Source of the DNA: Alistipes sp.
GTDB taxonomy: Bacteria; Bacteroidota; Bacteroidia; Bacteroidales; Rikenellaceae
Length of the DNA stretch: 49,592 nt
NCBI GenBank assembly: GCA_017504485.1
Contig: JAFVRC010000028.1
Span: 1-49,592 of the forward strand
Direction: 5' to 3'
Each line of letters begins with the position of its first letter. The first letter of the stretch is position 1. Below are positions 25,586 to 35,574 of the stretch, one piece after another. The translations under genes and the position numbers were made by a program. Below the pieces are notes generated by a model that made no database searches, had not been told where the DNA came from, and saw nothing but the letters and a program-made list of their open reading frames with translations.

Positions 25586-28057
25586 TCAACCCACGCCGAG
25601 CTCCTGCAAGCGTGCTTCGAGCGACGGCATATCGTAGAACTTTATCTCGCGCTTGGCGGCACCCACCTGCGGCCCGACGATACCCGAGCGCTCGAGCTGC
25701 ATCATAATACGGCCTGCACGGTTGAAACCCACCTCGTAGTTGCGCTGGATGTGCGACACGCTCATCATACCCGACGATACGGCCTCGCGTGCGATATCCG
25801 CGAAGAGTGCATCGTACTTGATAGGAGCACTGCCCATATCGCTCGCCACGTCGCCGCTGTCGCCTGCATTGTCCGTAAAGTCAGGCAGAGCGTAGGTACC
25901 CTGATAAGGGGCCGGTTGCTTCGAGATGTAGTTTACAATCTCCGACACCTCGGCCGTCTCGACAAGGGCGCACTGTATGCGAGTCAGCTCGCCATCCTTC
26001 GAGAGGAGCATATCGCCACGGCCGATAAGCTGGTTGGCACCAGGCTGGTCGATGATGGTACGCGAGTCAATCATCTGCATCACACGGAAGGCGATACGCG
26101 CCGGGAAGTTGGCCTTGATGGTACCCGTAATGACCTTCACGTCGGGGCGCTGCGTGGCGATAATCAGGTGAATACCGATAGCACGGGCCTTCTGTGCGAG
26201 GCGCATAACGGGCGTTTCGACAGCCTTCTCGGTCATTATAAGGTCGGCAAACTCGTCGATGACGACCACGATATATGGCATTATGTCGGTAGCCTCGACC
26301 TCGTGCTTACGCACCAGATCGTTGTACTCCTTGATGTTACGCACACCCGCCTCGCCGCACTCGCGCAGGCGGTTTTCCATCTCGATGCAGAGCGAATTGA
26401 GCGTACATACGGCCTTCTTCGAGTCGGTGACAATAGCCTTCTCCTCGGACTCCATCTTGGCGAGGAAGTGGCGCTCAATCTTGTCGTAGAGCGAGAACTC
26501 GACGGTCTTCGGGTCGATAAGCACGAACTTCAGCTGCGACGGGTCTTTGCGGTAGAGCAGCGAGGTGATGATGGCATTCAGGCCGACCGACTTACCCTGG
26601 CCCGTAGCACCGGCAACCAGCAGGTGGGGCATCTTCGCGAGGTCGAAGACGAAGTTCTCGTTCTGAATCGTGCGGCCGATAACCACCGGAAGCTCGGCCT
26701 TGAAGCTCTGGAAACGCTCGGACTGCACGGCAGAGCGCATCGAGACAATCTCCTTGTTGCGGTTAGGCACCTCGATACCGATAGTGCCGCGGCCCGGCAT
26801 AGGGGCGATGATACGGATACCCAACGCCTTGAGCGACTGCGCAATATCGTTCTCCAAGCCCTGCACGCGCGAGATACGCACTCCGGCCTCCTGCACGATT
26901 TCGTAGAGCGTGACCGTAGGGCCGATGGTGGCCTTCATTTCGCGGATAGGGATGCCGAAGTTGCCGAGAGTCTCCTCGATTTTGCGCTTGTTGGAGAGTA
27001 TCTCCTCGTCGGTGACATTCGCATCCGACACATAGTCAATCAGAAAATCGACCTTCGGGAACTTGTAGTTAGGCGTGCTGTCGGGGTTGAAGTCGCGGCG
27101 GTTGGCCTCGCGCTTGCTCACCAACGCCTCGGTATGCTCCTCGACATCTATGACCGCCACACCGGCAGGTTGCTCTGCAACGGGCTCTGCAACGGGCTCC
27201 GCGACAGGCTCGGCAACGGGCTCGGCCTCCTTCTCGACAATCTCTTCGACGCGCTCCTCGGCAGGTGCGGAGACCTCGGCTGTGGCGGCTACGCGCTCAT
27301 CGACAATCTGTCGGTTGTCGGTCGTCTCCTCGGCCGACTCCTCATCCTCCTCATCGGCGGCATTGCGGCGTAGCGAGACACTCGCGATAAGCTCGCCCGT
27401 GCGCTCGACAACGCGCTTACCCGTATCGACAACCTCCTCGCCCTTGCGATTGAGGAAGCCTATGAACTTGATGTTGATGAATACGCCCGTGAGAATCCAC
27501 CCCACGACGACGACAAACCACGCACCGGCACCAATCTGTGCGGCGAGCAGCTCGGCGAGCTCTATGCCGAAGGCTCCGCCCCAGCCACTGCCAAACGTGC
27601 TCCACTGCGTACCGAAGGCGAGGCCCAGGGTAAGCGAGCCGATGAACATAACGAGCAACAACGAGAGCGAGGCGTGATTCAGATAGCGGCCCGTGCCGCG
27701 AATCAACGCCACGCCGACAAGCGTGATGACAACCGGTATGAGCAGACCGAAGAGGCCGAATGACGAGGTGACGAAGCACTCGCCGATACGCGCACCGACG
27801 GGACCAAAGGGGTTGGTGACGGTGGCTGTCGTATCGCCGTGCAGCACCGCATAGTCGGCACGCCAGCAGAAGAGCGAAGCGGCGGTCGAGACCACGAGGA
27901 AGAGCCCCGTAAGTGCGACCATCACACCGGCAATCCACATCGTATTCTTGAACATAGCACCCGACGAGCCGCGCGAGCCCTTGGGTTGCGGCTTCGAGGT
28001 GCGCTCCGTGCGGCGAACCTCCGCACGAGCAGCCTTATCTGCACTCTTATTTTTCAT
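25586..28057 (-). CDS. ftsK: DNA translocase FtsK/SpoIIIE
   Basis: 823 residues. Four or so membrane segments lie in the first 200 residues, then an acidic linker (about 210-320) with an AEPV repeat. The RecA-like motor carries Walker A AGATGQGKSVGLN, IPYIVVVIDEFADLIM as Walker B, and HLIIATQRPDVKVITG. The C-terminal winged-helix gamma domain is SSGMMSVSHIQRNYEVGFNRAGRIMMQLERSGIVG, which in E. coli reads KOPS sequences. It anchors at the division septum and pumps chromosome ends to dif for XerCD. It starts 4 bases after murI ends. Confidence 0.96.
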   Translation of the reverse strand: MKNKSADKAARAEVRRTERTSKPQPKGSRGSSGAMFKNTMWIAGVMVALTGLFLVVSTAASLFCWRADYAVLHGDTTATVTNPFGPVGARIGECFVTSSFGLFGLLIPVVITLVGVALIRGTGRYLNHASLSLLLVMFIGSLTLGLAFGTQWSTFGSGWGGAFGIELAELLAAQIGAGAWFVVVVGWILTGVFINIKFIGFLNRKGEEVVDTGKRVVERTGELIASVSLRRNAADEEDEESAEETTDNRQIVDERVAATAEVSAPAEERVEEIVEKEAEPVAEPVAEPVAEPVAEQPAGVAVIDVEEHTEALVSKREANRRDFNPDSTPNYKFPKVDFLIDYVSDANVTDEEILSNKRKIEETLGNFGIPIREMKATIGPTVTLYEIVQEAGVRISRVQGLENDIAQSLKALGIRIIAPMPGRGTIGIEVPNRNKEIVSMRSAVQSERFQSFKAELPVVIGRTIQNENFVFDLAKMPHLLVAGATGQGKSVGLNAIITSLLYRKDPSQLKFVLIDPKTVEFSLYDKIERHFLAKMESEEKAIVTDSKKAVCTLNSLCIEMENRLRECGEAGVRNIKEYNDLVRKHEVEATDIMPYIVVVIDEFADLIMTEKAVETPVMRLAQKARAIGIHLIIATQRPDVKVITGTIKANFPARIAFRVMQMIDSRTIIDQPGANQLIGRGDMLLSKDGELTRIQCALVETAEVSEIVNYISKQPAPYQGTYALPDFTDNAGDSGDVASDMGSAPIKYDALFADIAREAVSSGMMSVSHIQRNYEVGFNRAGRIMMQLERSGIVGPQVGAAKREIKFYDMPSLEARLQELGVG
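27173..27220 (-). repeat. 12-bp tandem repeat in the ftsK linker
   Basis: Four 12-bp units that encode AEPV repeats in frame in the FtsK linker. The period is a multiple of three, so copy-number change would only vary linker length. Confidence 0.85.
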
Positions 28058-28061
28058 AGTC

Positions 28062-28847
28062 TTACTTCGTTTTTAGCGTTAAACACCCCAGAGCCTTGGC
28101 ACGCAGACGCTCGACGTACTCCTCGTCGGCAAAGCTCAGAAAGTCGTAGCGTGGCACCTCGCCCTCGGCGGCTCTCGCATCGGCCTCGTCGAGCAACGAG
28201 GCTACACGGCGGCACACGGCCTGCGACGAGTCGATAATCTCAACCCCCTCGCCTGCCACACGCGCAATGACATCGCGCAGGAAGGGGTAATGCGTACATC
28301 CGAGGACTATCTTGTCGGCACCCGCCTCGACCATAGGCCTCACGACACGGCGCACAAGACGCTCGGTTTCGGGCAGCGACTCCTCGTTGCGCTCCACGGC
28401 CTCGACAAAGCCCTCGCCCACGCCCTTGATGATGCGCACCTGCGAGCCATACGTCGCCTCGGCACGGCGAAAGTGGTCGCCCGAGAGTGAACGCTCGGTG
28501 GCCAGCACGCCGATAACACCACTGCGCGTAGCGAGAGCCGCAGGCTTAACCGCAGGCTCGAGCCCCACGAAGGGCACATCCTTGTACTTCGCACGCAGAT
28601 ACGAGATAGCCACGGCAGTAGCCGTATTGCAGGCTACGACAATCAGCTTGCACCCCTCGTCGAGCAGCCGCTCGACAGCCTCCTCGGCATAGCGGCGGAC
28701 ATCATCCGCAGGGCGCGACCCATAGGGACAACGCGCTCCGTCGCCCAGATAGACAATCGACTCGCAGGGCAGCTGCTCGCGCAGCACACGCCACACGCTC
28801 AACCCCCCGAAGCCCGAATCGAATATGCCTATCGCCCCCTGCTTCAT
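28062..28847 (-). CDS. murI: Glutamate racemase
   Basis: 261 residues. It makes D-glutamate for peptidoglycan. IGIFDSGFGGLSVWR carries the first catalytic region. VVACNTATAVA holds one catalytic Cys and IVLGCTHYPFLRD the other. VYLGDGARCPYGSR and GVIGVLATERS are also typical. It overlaps aroK by 4 bases and ends 4 bases before ftsK. Confidence 0.95.
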   Translation of the reverse strand: MKQGAIGIFDSGFGGLSVWRVLREQLPCESIVYLGDGARCPYGSRPADDVRRYAEEAVERLLDEGCKLIVVACNTATAVAISYLRAKYKDVPFVGLEPAVKPAALATRSGVIGVLATERSLSGDHFRRAEATYGSQVRIIKGVGEGFVEAVERNEESLPETERLVRRVVRPMVEAGADKIVLGCTHYPFLRDVIARVAGEGVEIIDSSQAVCRRVASLLDEADARAAEGEVPRYDFLSFADEEYVERLRAKALGCLTLKTK

Positions 28848-29365
28848 AGATATTCCCGTATAATATCGGCGATACCCTCGACAATCGTATCATCGCTCGC
28901 GATATCGGCATCGAAGATAAAGTCGGCCGTGCGATAGACAGGGTCGCGGTCGGCCATATTCTCTCTCATAAATTCGAGCAACTCCTTGTCGCTCAAACCG
29001 CGCAACTTGGGACGACGCTGACGGCCATAGGGCGAGAGGCGCTCTATGATATGCTCGGCAGAGCGACGTATGTAGATTGCACGGCCAAACTCTTGGAGGC
29101 GCAACATATTGTCGCCCCACATGGGTAGGCCTCCGCCCGTCGAGATGACGGCACGTTTGAGCGAGGCGGTCTGCTCCAAAGCCTCACGCTCGTAGCGACG
29201 AAACCTCTCCTCGCCCTCGAAGGTGATGATATCGGCAACCGAGGCTCCCACCGCCTGCTCGACCATAGAGTCTGTGTCGTAGAACGGTATGCCCAAGCGG
29301 CGTGCCACCTTGCGGCCGATGGTGCTCTTGCCGCACCCCATATATCCAACCAGGTAGAACTTCAT
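28844..29365 (-). CDS. aroK: Shikimate kinase
   Basis: 173 residues. It phosphorylates shikimate at the 3-OH. YLVGYMGCGKSTIGRKVARRLG is the P-loop, FYDTDSMVE has the magnesium/shikimate Asp, VISTGGGLPMW is the shikimate-binding Gly triplet, and RPKLRG fits the lid. The frame is open to 29440, but the ATG at 29365 gives the normal family start. Its pathway partner aroE lies elsewhere in the window (43187-43912). Confidence 0.93.
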   Translation of the reverse strand: MKFYLVGYMGCGKSTIGRKVARRLGIPFYDTDSMVEQAVGASVADIITFEGEERFRRYEREALEQTASLKRAVISTGGGLPMWGDNMLRLQEFGRAIYIRRSAEHIIERLSPYGRQRRPKLRGLSDKELLEFMRENMADRDPVYRTADFIFDADIASDDTIVEGIADIIREYL

Positions 29366-29378
29366 CGTATCGTTAGAG

Positions 29379-32114
29379 TTACATTCCAAATAGATCCAAC
29401 TGCTCGGGCTCAACCTCCGCATCGGCCACCGTGCGGACAATCTCGATAGGCGTGTCGCTGTTATCCACCCTCTGCGGCTCGTCGGCCTCGTCGAGGAGGG
29501 CGTTATCCTCGGTCACTACCTCCTCGGCCTCGTCGGCGACATCCTCGGCTGCGGCCTCCTCGGCGGGAAGCTCGGGAAGCTCGGGCTCGATGAACGTAAG
29601 CGACGCAACATCGAAGGTCGAGAGTCGCTTGCCCTTGGCCTTGCACGACTTGACGCCCACGAACTCCTCGACATCTATCGTATCGGCAGGGCGCGAGGCT
29701 TGCGCACCCTTGTAGGTGAGCTGCAACTGCGCTCCCTTGGCGGCCGAGAGGCACTCGACGCGCGACGAGCCATCCTCGTCGAGGACGTACTGCGCCCGGT
29801 CGGTCATCTCGAGCTGGAAGCGTTTCATATAGTAGTAGCCCTGCTCGCCGTCGAAGTAGCAGAGGTTATAGACCGTGCCCGGCACGAAACGCTCGACGCG
29901 GAGCGTATCGTCAGGGAAGTGTTGCTGCGTGTCGAAGCCCGTGATGTAGGCGAGGTTTTTGGCCGTCCAGACCACAATCTTGTCGCTACCCTGGAACTCG
30001 CCGAGCAGCACACCGCGCCCCTCGCTATTGAGGCGGCGGATATCCTCGTCCCACCATATATTCTGGCCACTGAGCGTCGAGGTACCCTTCTCCTTCAGGA
30101 CAATCTTGTGGATGTTGTAACGCGAGAAGAGGTTGCCCTGCGACTGGCGGCCCTTGATGGCCAGCTCCGAGAAGTCCAAATCGACGATTACGCGCTTGAG
30201 GCGTGGACGCGGCTTGAAATAGACCTTCAGCACCTCGGCCTCGCCATTCGGATTGACCGAGAGATAGAGGATATCGCTCTTCGGCGTGCCCTTCGTCAGG
30301 TCGTACTCCTTGTCGCGCGTGATACCCTTGATGGCGCAACGCTTCATGAGTATAGGGCCCTGCTTGCCGTCGCGGTAGAGCACGTTGTAGATGGTGCGCT
30401 CGTCGTTGCGCTTGAATACACCTATATATAATATATTCTTGTCGAAGAATCGCTTCTCGGCCACCTTGGTGATGATGTAGCGGCCGTCGCGCAGGATGAC
30501 TATCACGTCGTCGATATCCGAGCAGTCGCAGACATACTCGGCATCCTTCATCGACTTGCCGATGCCGAAGAAGCCCTCGGCCCTATCGACATAGAGTTTC
30601 GCATTCGACACGGCGACCTTCGTGGCCTCGATGGAGTCGAACTCGCGGATTTCGGTCATACGCTCCTTGCCCTTGCCGTACTTCTCGCGGATATGCTCGA
30701 AGTAGGCGACAGCGTAGTCGGTAAGGTGCGCCAAATCGTGCTTCACCTGCTTGATGGCACTCTCGATTTGCTTTATCTCGTTGTCGGCCTTGTCCGAGTC
30801 GTAGCGCGAGATGCGGATGAACTTCAGCTCGGTGAGTCGCTGCACATCATCGAGCGTCACCTCGCGGCGCAGCAGGCTCTTGAATGGCTCCAAACCCCTA
30901 TCGACGGCGGCGTAGGCCTCCTCGCGCGACTTGCAGCCCTCGATAAGCTGGTAGAGCCTGTTCTCGATGAAGATGCGCTCCAGCGATGCGGCGTGCCACG
31001 CCTCGTTATGCTCGGCGAGAGCAATCTCGAGCTCACGCTTGAGCAACTCCTTCGTATGCTCGGCCGAGTGGCGCAGGATGTCGCTAACGCCCATAAACGC
31101 AGGCTTATCGTCCTTGATGACGCAGGCATTAGGCGAGATTGAAACCTCGCACAGCGTGAAGGCGTAGAGTGCGTCGATAGTCTTGTCGCACGACTCTCCG
31201 GCGGCCACCTGCACGATAATCTCGGCCTTGCGGGCCGTATTGTCATCGACACGGCGAATCTTAATCTTGCCCTTCTGATTGGCCTTGAGGATTGAGTCCT
31301 TGATGCTCTCGGTGGTGGTCGAGAATGGTATCTCGGTGATGGCGAGCGTATTCTTGTCGAGCTTCGAAATCTTGGCTCGCACCTTCACGGCTCCGCCTCG
31401 CAGACCGTCGTTATAGCGCGACACGTCAATCATACCGCCCGTCGGGAAGTCGGGGTAGAGCTGAAACTCCTCGCCGCGCAGATGGGCGATAGAGGCCGAG
31501 ATAAGCTCGTTGAAGTTGTGAGGCAGAATCTTCGAGGCGAGGCCCACGGCGATACCCTCGGCACCCTGCGCCAAGAGCAGCGGGAACTTGACGGGCAGCG
31601 TGACGGGCTCCTCCTTGCGGCCGTCGTAGGCCAACATCCACTCGGTAGTCTTCTTGTTATAGACCACCTCGAGGGCGAACTTCGACAATCGTGCCTCGAT
31701 ATATCGCGCGGCGGCGGCATCGTCACCCGTGAGGATGTTACCCCAGTTGCCCTGGCAGTCGATAAGGAGCTCCTTCTGCCCGAGCTGCACGAGTGCATCC
31801 TTGATTGAGGCATCGCCGTGCGGGTGGTACTGCATAGTCTGTCCGACGAGGTTGGCCACCTTGTTGAGTTTGCCGTCATCGACCACCTTCATAGCGTGCA
31901 GAATACGGCGCTGCACGGGCTTCAGTCCGTCGTCGATATGGGGCACGGCACGCTCCAGAATGACATACGAGGCGTAGTCCAAGAACCAATTCTTGTACAT
32001 ACCCGTCAGTCGCTTGGTGCTCTGCTCGGCCATCAAGGCGTCGTACTTGCCCGGCTCGGAGGCGACAATCTCCTCGTCGTTGAGCAACTCTATATCTCTC
32101 TCTTCCATAGTCAA
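29379..32114 (-). CDS. parC: DNA topoisomerase IV subunit A (GyrA/ParC type)
   Basis: 911 residues. The breakage-reunion domain has RAVPHIDDGLKPVQRRIL, YHPHGDASIKDALV and the active-site Tyr at about residue 138 (AAAARYIE). A coiled-coil gate and a C-terminal beta-pinwheel-like region follow, then an acidic tail (about 840-900) with EEAAAEDVADEAEEVVTEDN. No clear GyrA box (QRRGGKG) is seen in the C-terminal region, which together with adjacent parE supports topoisomerase IV, the decatenating enzyme. The parE gene is 14 bases upstream. Confidence 0.9.
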   Translation of the reverse strand: MTMEERDIELLNDEEIVASEPGKYDALMAEQSTKRLTGMYKNWFLDYASYVILERAVPHIDDGLKPVQRRILHAMKVVDDGKLNKVANLVGQTMQYHPHGDASIKDALVQLGQKELLIDCQGNWGNILTGDDAAAARYIEARLSKFALEVVYNKKTTEWMLAYDGRKEEPVTLPVKFPLLLAQGAEGIAVGLASKILPHNFNELISASIAHLRGEEFQLYPDFPTGGMIDVSRYNDGLRGGAVKVRAKISKLDKNTLAITEIPFSTTTESIKDSILKANQKGKIKIRRVDDNTARKAEIIVQVAAGESCDKTIDALYAFTLCEVSISPNACVIKDDKPAFMGVSDILRHSAEHTKELLKRELEIALAEHNEAWHAASLERIFIENRLYQLIEGCKSREEAYAAVDRGLEPFKSLLRREVTLDDVQRLTELKFIRISRYDSDKADNEIKQIESAIKQVKHDLAHLTDYAVAYFEHIREKYGKGKERMTEIREFDSIEATKVAVSNAKLYVDRAEGFFGIGKSMKDAEYVCDCSDIDDVIVILRDGRYIITKVAEKRFFDKNILYIGVFKRNDERTIYNVLYRDGKQGPILMKRCAIKGITRDKEYDLTKGTPKSDILYLSVNPNGEAEVLKVYFKPRPRLKRVIVDLDFSELAIKGRQSQGNLFSRYNIHKIVLKEKGTSTLSGQNIWWDEDIRRLNSEGRGVLLGEFQGSDKIVVWTAKNLAYITGFDTQQHFPDDTLRVERFVPGTVYNLCYFDGEQGYYYMKRFQLEMTDRAQYVLDEDGSSRVECLSAAKGAQLQLTYKGAQASRPADTIDVEEFVGVKSCKAKGKRLSTFDVASLTFIEPELPELPAEEAAAEDVADEAEEVVTEDNALLDEADEPQRVDNSDTPIEIVRTVADAEVEPEQLDLFGM

Positions 32115-32128
32115 TCTTTATTCGGAAC

Positions 32129-33982
32129 TTACTGTTCTACTTTATCCTCCTCGATGCGCAGGTTGCCCACGATGAACTGCTGTCTGTCGTAGGTGTTCTT
32201 GCCCATATAGAAGGTGAGCATATCCATTATCGGGTCGTCCTTCGTGAGGCGCACCTTGTCGAGGCGTATCTGCTCGCCGATGAAGCCCTCGAACTCGTCG
32301 GGCGAAATCTCGCCCAAGCCCTTGAATCGCGTAATCTCGGCCGCAGAGCCACACTTCTCGATAGCCGCGACGCGCTCCTCGTCGGAGTAGCAGTAGAAGG
32401 TCTCCTTCTTGTTGCGCACGCGGAAGAGCGGCGTCTGCATGATGTAGAGGTGGCCGCGACGTATCAGGTCGGGGAAGAACTGCAGGAAGAAGGTGAGCAG
32501 CAGCAGGCGGATGTGCATACCATCGACATCGGCATCGGTAGCGATAACCACCTTGTTGTAGCGGAGGTTGTCCATATCCTCCTCGATGTTGAGGGCGGCC
32601 TGCAGGTAGTTGAACTCGTCGTTCTTATAGACGATGGTCTTCTTCATACCGAAGGAGTTGAGCGGCTTACCGCGCAGCGAAAAGACGGCCTGCGTCTGCG
32701 GATTGCGGCTCTTGGTGATGGAGCCCGAGGCGGAGTTACCCTCGGTGAGGAAAATCATCGTCTGCTCGGCCTTCTCGTGCTTGTCGGTGCGGTGAATCTT
32801 GCAGTCGCGGAGGTTTTTGTTGTTGAGCAGGGCCTTCTTGGCCGTGTCGCGAGCCTTCTTCTGCACGCCGGCAATCTCCTTGCGCTCCTTCTCGTTCTCG
32901 ACAATCTTGCGCTGCAGGGCCTGCGCCGTGTCGGGGTTTTTGTGGAGATAGTTGTCGAGCTCCGTCGAGAGGAAGTCGCCGACGAACTGACGTATGGTGA
33001 CACCCGGAGCGACCTCCTTCGAGCCGAACTTGGTCTTGGGCTGATTCTCGAACTGCGGGTCCTCGACCTTGATGGCTATGGCCGCCACAATCGAGGTGCG
33101 CACGTCCGACGGGTCGTAGTCCTTGTGGAAGAACTCCTTGATGGTCTTGGCGATAGCCTCGCGGAAGGCCGCCTGGTGCGTACCGCCGTGGATGGTGTGC
33201 TGACCATTGACAAACGAGTAGTGCGTCTCGCCGTACTGCGTGCCGTGGGTGATGACCACCTCGATATCCTCGCCCACGAGGTGAATAGGGGCATAGAGCG
33301 GCTCCTCCGACATATTCTCGTTGAGCAGGTCGAGGAGGCCGTTTTTCGAGGTGTAGCTCACGCCATTGAGCACCAACGTAAGGCCCGGATTGAGGTACGA
33401 GTAGTTGCGCACGCGCTGCTCGATGTACTCCATATTGTAGGCGTAGCGGCCGAAGATTTCGCTATCGACCTCATAGCTGATGTAGGTGCCGTTCTTCTCC
33501 TTGACGTCGCTCTGCCACTCGTCGGCAACGAGCAATCCACGGGCGAACTTCACAACACGCGCCTCGCCATCGCGCACGGCACGCGCCGTGAAGTGGCTCG
33601 AGAGGTAGTTCACCGCCTTGACACCCACACCATTGAGGCCCACGGTCTTTTTGAAGGCCTCGCCGCCATACTTGGCTCCCGTGTTCATCTCCGACACGGC
33701 CGCCACGAGCGACTTGAGCGGAATGCCGCGGCCATAGTCGCGCACCGAGACGACATTCTCGTCGAGCGTAATCTCGATGCGCTTGCCGACACCCATAATG
33801 AACTCGTCAATCGAGTTATCGACAACCTCCTTGATGAGCACGTAGAGCGCCTCGTCGGGCAGCGTGCCGTCGCCAATCGTGCCGACATACATACCCGGGC
33901 GCAGGCGAATATGCTCGCGCGGCGAGAGTGTCTTGATGGCATCGTCGTCGTAGGCCACCGCTGTTTTCAGTAAATCTGCCAT
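32129..33982 (-). CDS. parE: DNA topoisomerase IV subunit B (GyrB/ParE type)
   Basis: 617 residues. It has the ATPase domain ([56 protein letters not shown]-like [10 protein letters not shown]) and the TOPRIM domain ([32 protein letters not shown]). The ATG at 33982 gives the expected N-terminus; the frame to 34174 would start inside a structured intergenic repeat. It is upstream of parC in one operon. ParE versus GyrB is decided by the neighbouring parC. Confidence 0.9.
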   Translation of the reverse strand: MADLLKTAVAYDDDAIKTLSPREHIRLRPGMYVGTIGDGTLPDEALYVLIKEVVDNSIDEFIMGVGKRIEITLDENVVSVRDYGRGIPLKSLVAAVSEMNTGAKYGGEAFKKTVGLNGVGVKAVNYLSSHFTARAVRDGEARVVKFARGLLVADEWQSDVKEKNGTYISYEVDSEIFGRYAYNMEYIEQRVRNYSYLNPGLTLVLNGVSYTSKNGLLDLLNENMSEEPLYAPIHLVGEDIEVVITHGTQYGETHYSFVNGQHTIHGGTHQAAFREAIAKTIKEFFHKDYDPSDVRTSIVAAIAIKVEDPQFENQPKTKFGSKEVAPGVTIRQFVGDFLSTELDNYLHKNPDTAQALQRKIVENEKERKEIAGVQKKARDTAKKALLNNKNLRDCKIHRTDKHEKAEQTMIFLTEGNSASGSITKSRNPQTQAVFSLRGKPLNSFGMKKTIVYKNDEFNYLQAALNIEEDMDNLRYNKVVIATDADVDGMHIRLLLLTFFLQFFPDLIRRGHLYIMQTPLFRVRNKKETFYCYSDEERVAAIEKCGSAAEITRFKGLGEISPDEFEGFIGEQIRLDKVRLTKDDPIMDMLTFYMGKNTYDRQQFIVGNLRIEEDKVEQ

Positions 33983-34094
33983 ATTTTTATCCTTTTTCTC
34001 TCTTTTTATTCGTGTTCGCCGGTCGGCCACCCCCGAAAATCGAGTTCTCCGCCCTCCGCCCTCCACCCCCCGAAAATCGGAGGTGATTGAGCTA

Positions 34095-34190
34095 TTTTTG
34101 TGCAAGTCAAGGCGACAAAAGCGGAGCATAGCCGAGCCTATGTGAGCATTTTGGCGTTCCGCAGGCTTGTGCAAAAAGAGCCAATCAGAA
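34095..34190 (-). repeat. Structured intergenic element, copy 2
   Basis: Core hairpin CATAG-CCGAGC-CTATG (34127-34142). Outer arms TTTTTGTGCAAG (34095-34106) and CTTGTGCAAAAA (34166-34177) pair fully if G-U pairs are allowed. An inner stem CGACAAAA/TTTTGGCG lies between. It ends with CCAATCAGAACGATTTTT, so the last codons and stop of plsC (34185-34187) lie in the element. Confidence 0.6.
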
Positions 34191-34919
34191 CGATTTTTGC
34201 GCTCGCACCTCGGCCAATGCCGCTGTCATCATCTCCTGTACCTCCTTGGCCATATCGGCAGTGTCGGTGGAGGCTACACGCTCGGCCGAGATTGGGGGCA
34301 ACACCTTGATAGTCAGGCGATGCCGCCAATTGAAGAGCTTGTTGCGCTTAAGCACGTTGGTCGTGCCGTCCATCACGACGGGGAGAATCTCGACGCCTGC
34401 CTCCTTTGCGAGGGCGAAGGCACCCTGCTTGAAGCGGTGTATCTGGCCATCCTTGGAGCGCGTGCCCTCGGGGAAGATGGCGATAGATGCGCCGCGCGAA
34501 ATCCACAACTTGCCGAGGCTCACCACCTTGGCCATAGCCTCCGAGGCGCGGCCTCGCTGGATAGGTATATCGCCGTGGGCGATGAGGAGCGGCCCGATGT
34601 AGGGGATGCGGAAGACCTCCTCCTTCGACACCCAGCGGAAGTTGAGCGGCAGGAAGTAGAGCGAGATGATATCGACCATACTCTGGTGGTTGATGGTGAT
34701 GACGTAGGACTTCGAGGGGTCGATATGCTCGAGGCCCTCTACCCTCTGACGCCACGTTGGCGGCACACGCCAGAAGAACATACATATCATCTTCGAGCAC
34801 CAATGCACGGCCTTGCGCCCCTTGTCGAAGGGGTAGGCGACGACCAGCACAATCCACGATACCACGAACCAAAACGTCAGCTCCACAAGCACATAGAGTG
34901 CGAACAAAACAGAAAACAT
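34185..34919 (-). CDS. plsC: 1-acyl-glycerol-3-phosphate acyltransferase
   Basis: 244 residues. It has an N-terminal membrane segment ([21 protein letters not shown]), then the acyltransferase motifs NHQSMVDI (HX4D), IPIQRGR and [12 protein letters not shown]. It acylates lysophosphatidate at the inner membrane. The ATG at 34919 is favoured; the frame to 35000 adds a stretch that covers possible promoter sequences. The last codons fall within a repeated intergenic element, so the C-terminal RAQKSF is partly set by it. Confidence 0.9.
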   Translation of the reverse strand: MFSVLFALYVLVELTFWFVVSWIVLVVAYPFDKGRKAVHWCSKMICMFFWRVPPTWRQRVEGLEHIDPSKSYVITINHQSMVDIISLYFLPLNFRWVSKEEVFRIPYIGPLLIAHGDIPIQRGRASEAMAKVVSLGKLWISRGASIAIFPEGTRSKDGQIHRFKQGAFALAKEAGVEILPVVMDGTTNVLKRNKLFNWRHRLTIKVLPPISAERVASTDTADMAKEVQEMMTAALAEVRAQKSF

Positions 34920-34978
34920 AACTCTTCGCGTATTATAAGTTTTTCGGTAATCTCGGCAGCATGCTCTGCCAATCTTTG

Positions 34979-34986
34979 CAAAAATA
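34979..34986 (-). promoter_or_regulatory. Possible -7 element for plsC
   Basis: TATTTTTG on the minus strand matches TAnnTTTG; a second TATTTTTG lies at 35017-35024. No convincing -33 TTG at normal spacing was found for either. Confidence 0.35.
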
Positions 34987-35076
34987 CAATTTTTTCTCAA
35001 TCTGCACCATATTTCGCAAAAATAGTTTTCAACATTTTATCGAGAGCGCCCGCGCGTGAGCAGAATGGAGGGGCGA

Positions 35077-35343
35077 GTGGTGCTTGGACACCGTGTCCAA
35101 AAAAGCCACTCTTGGACACATGTGTCCAGAACCAAAACCGATAGACAGTCGAACATAGCGGCTGACGTTGTTGTGAGGGTGGTGCTTGGACACCGTGTCC
35201 AAAATACCCACTCTTGGACACATGTGTCCAAAACCAAAACCGATAGGCGGTCGAACATAGCGTCTGACGCTGTTGTGGGGGTGGTGCTTGGACACGGTGT
35301 CCAAAATAGTCACTCTTGGACACATGTGTCCAGCACCAAAACA
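35077..35343 (-). repeat. Left array: three 102-bp palindrome-rich repeat units
   Basis: TTGGACACSGTGTCCAA palindromes start at 35084, 35186 and 35288; TTGGACACATGTGTCCA(A/G) palindromes start at 35112, 35214 and 35316. Both series have an exact 102-bp period. The sequence between units is also conserved and contains CAAAACCGATAG, GTCGAACATAGCG and, in the inner copy, AGCGTCTGACGCT. The array is oriented opposite to the right array at 36811-36975, so the two form inverted arrays around the ATPase gene. It lies in the gap between plsC and the ATPase gene; no convincing coding sequence is present between 34920 and 35574. Confidence 0.93.
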
Positions 35344-35418
35344 CGGACTGAAAAAAAAAGTAAAATTTTTAGCAAATCGTTTTATCGTCATACGGCTCTG
35401 CGTGTTACGCAATCCAAA

Positions 35419-35484
35419 AAGTTCAACAAATATCACTCGCTGAACTTCGGGACTTGACAACGCCTAATCGACATATTATATTTG
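35419..35484 (+). promoter_or_regulatory. Promoter and possible operator of the AAA ATPase gene
   Basis: TTG (35454-35456), 20 bp, TATATTTG (35477-35484) is a strong Bacteroidetes promoter. Just upstream is an inverted repeat, AAGTTCA (35419-35425) and TGAACTT (35441-35447), placed where a regulator could act. Confidence 0.65.
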
Positions 35485-35574
35485 CAGCCGTAAGCTTACT
35501 CGTACCAAACCCTATCGAGGCCTTGCGGCGGCAGTGCGCTACTGCGAGGCTACAAACCTTAACAACACTATTTT

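Noticed and set aside
33983-34174. N-terminal extension of parE
   Set aside because: It lies in the structured intergenic repeat, and [24 protein letters not shown] is the normal kind of start.
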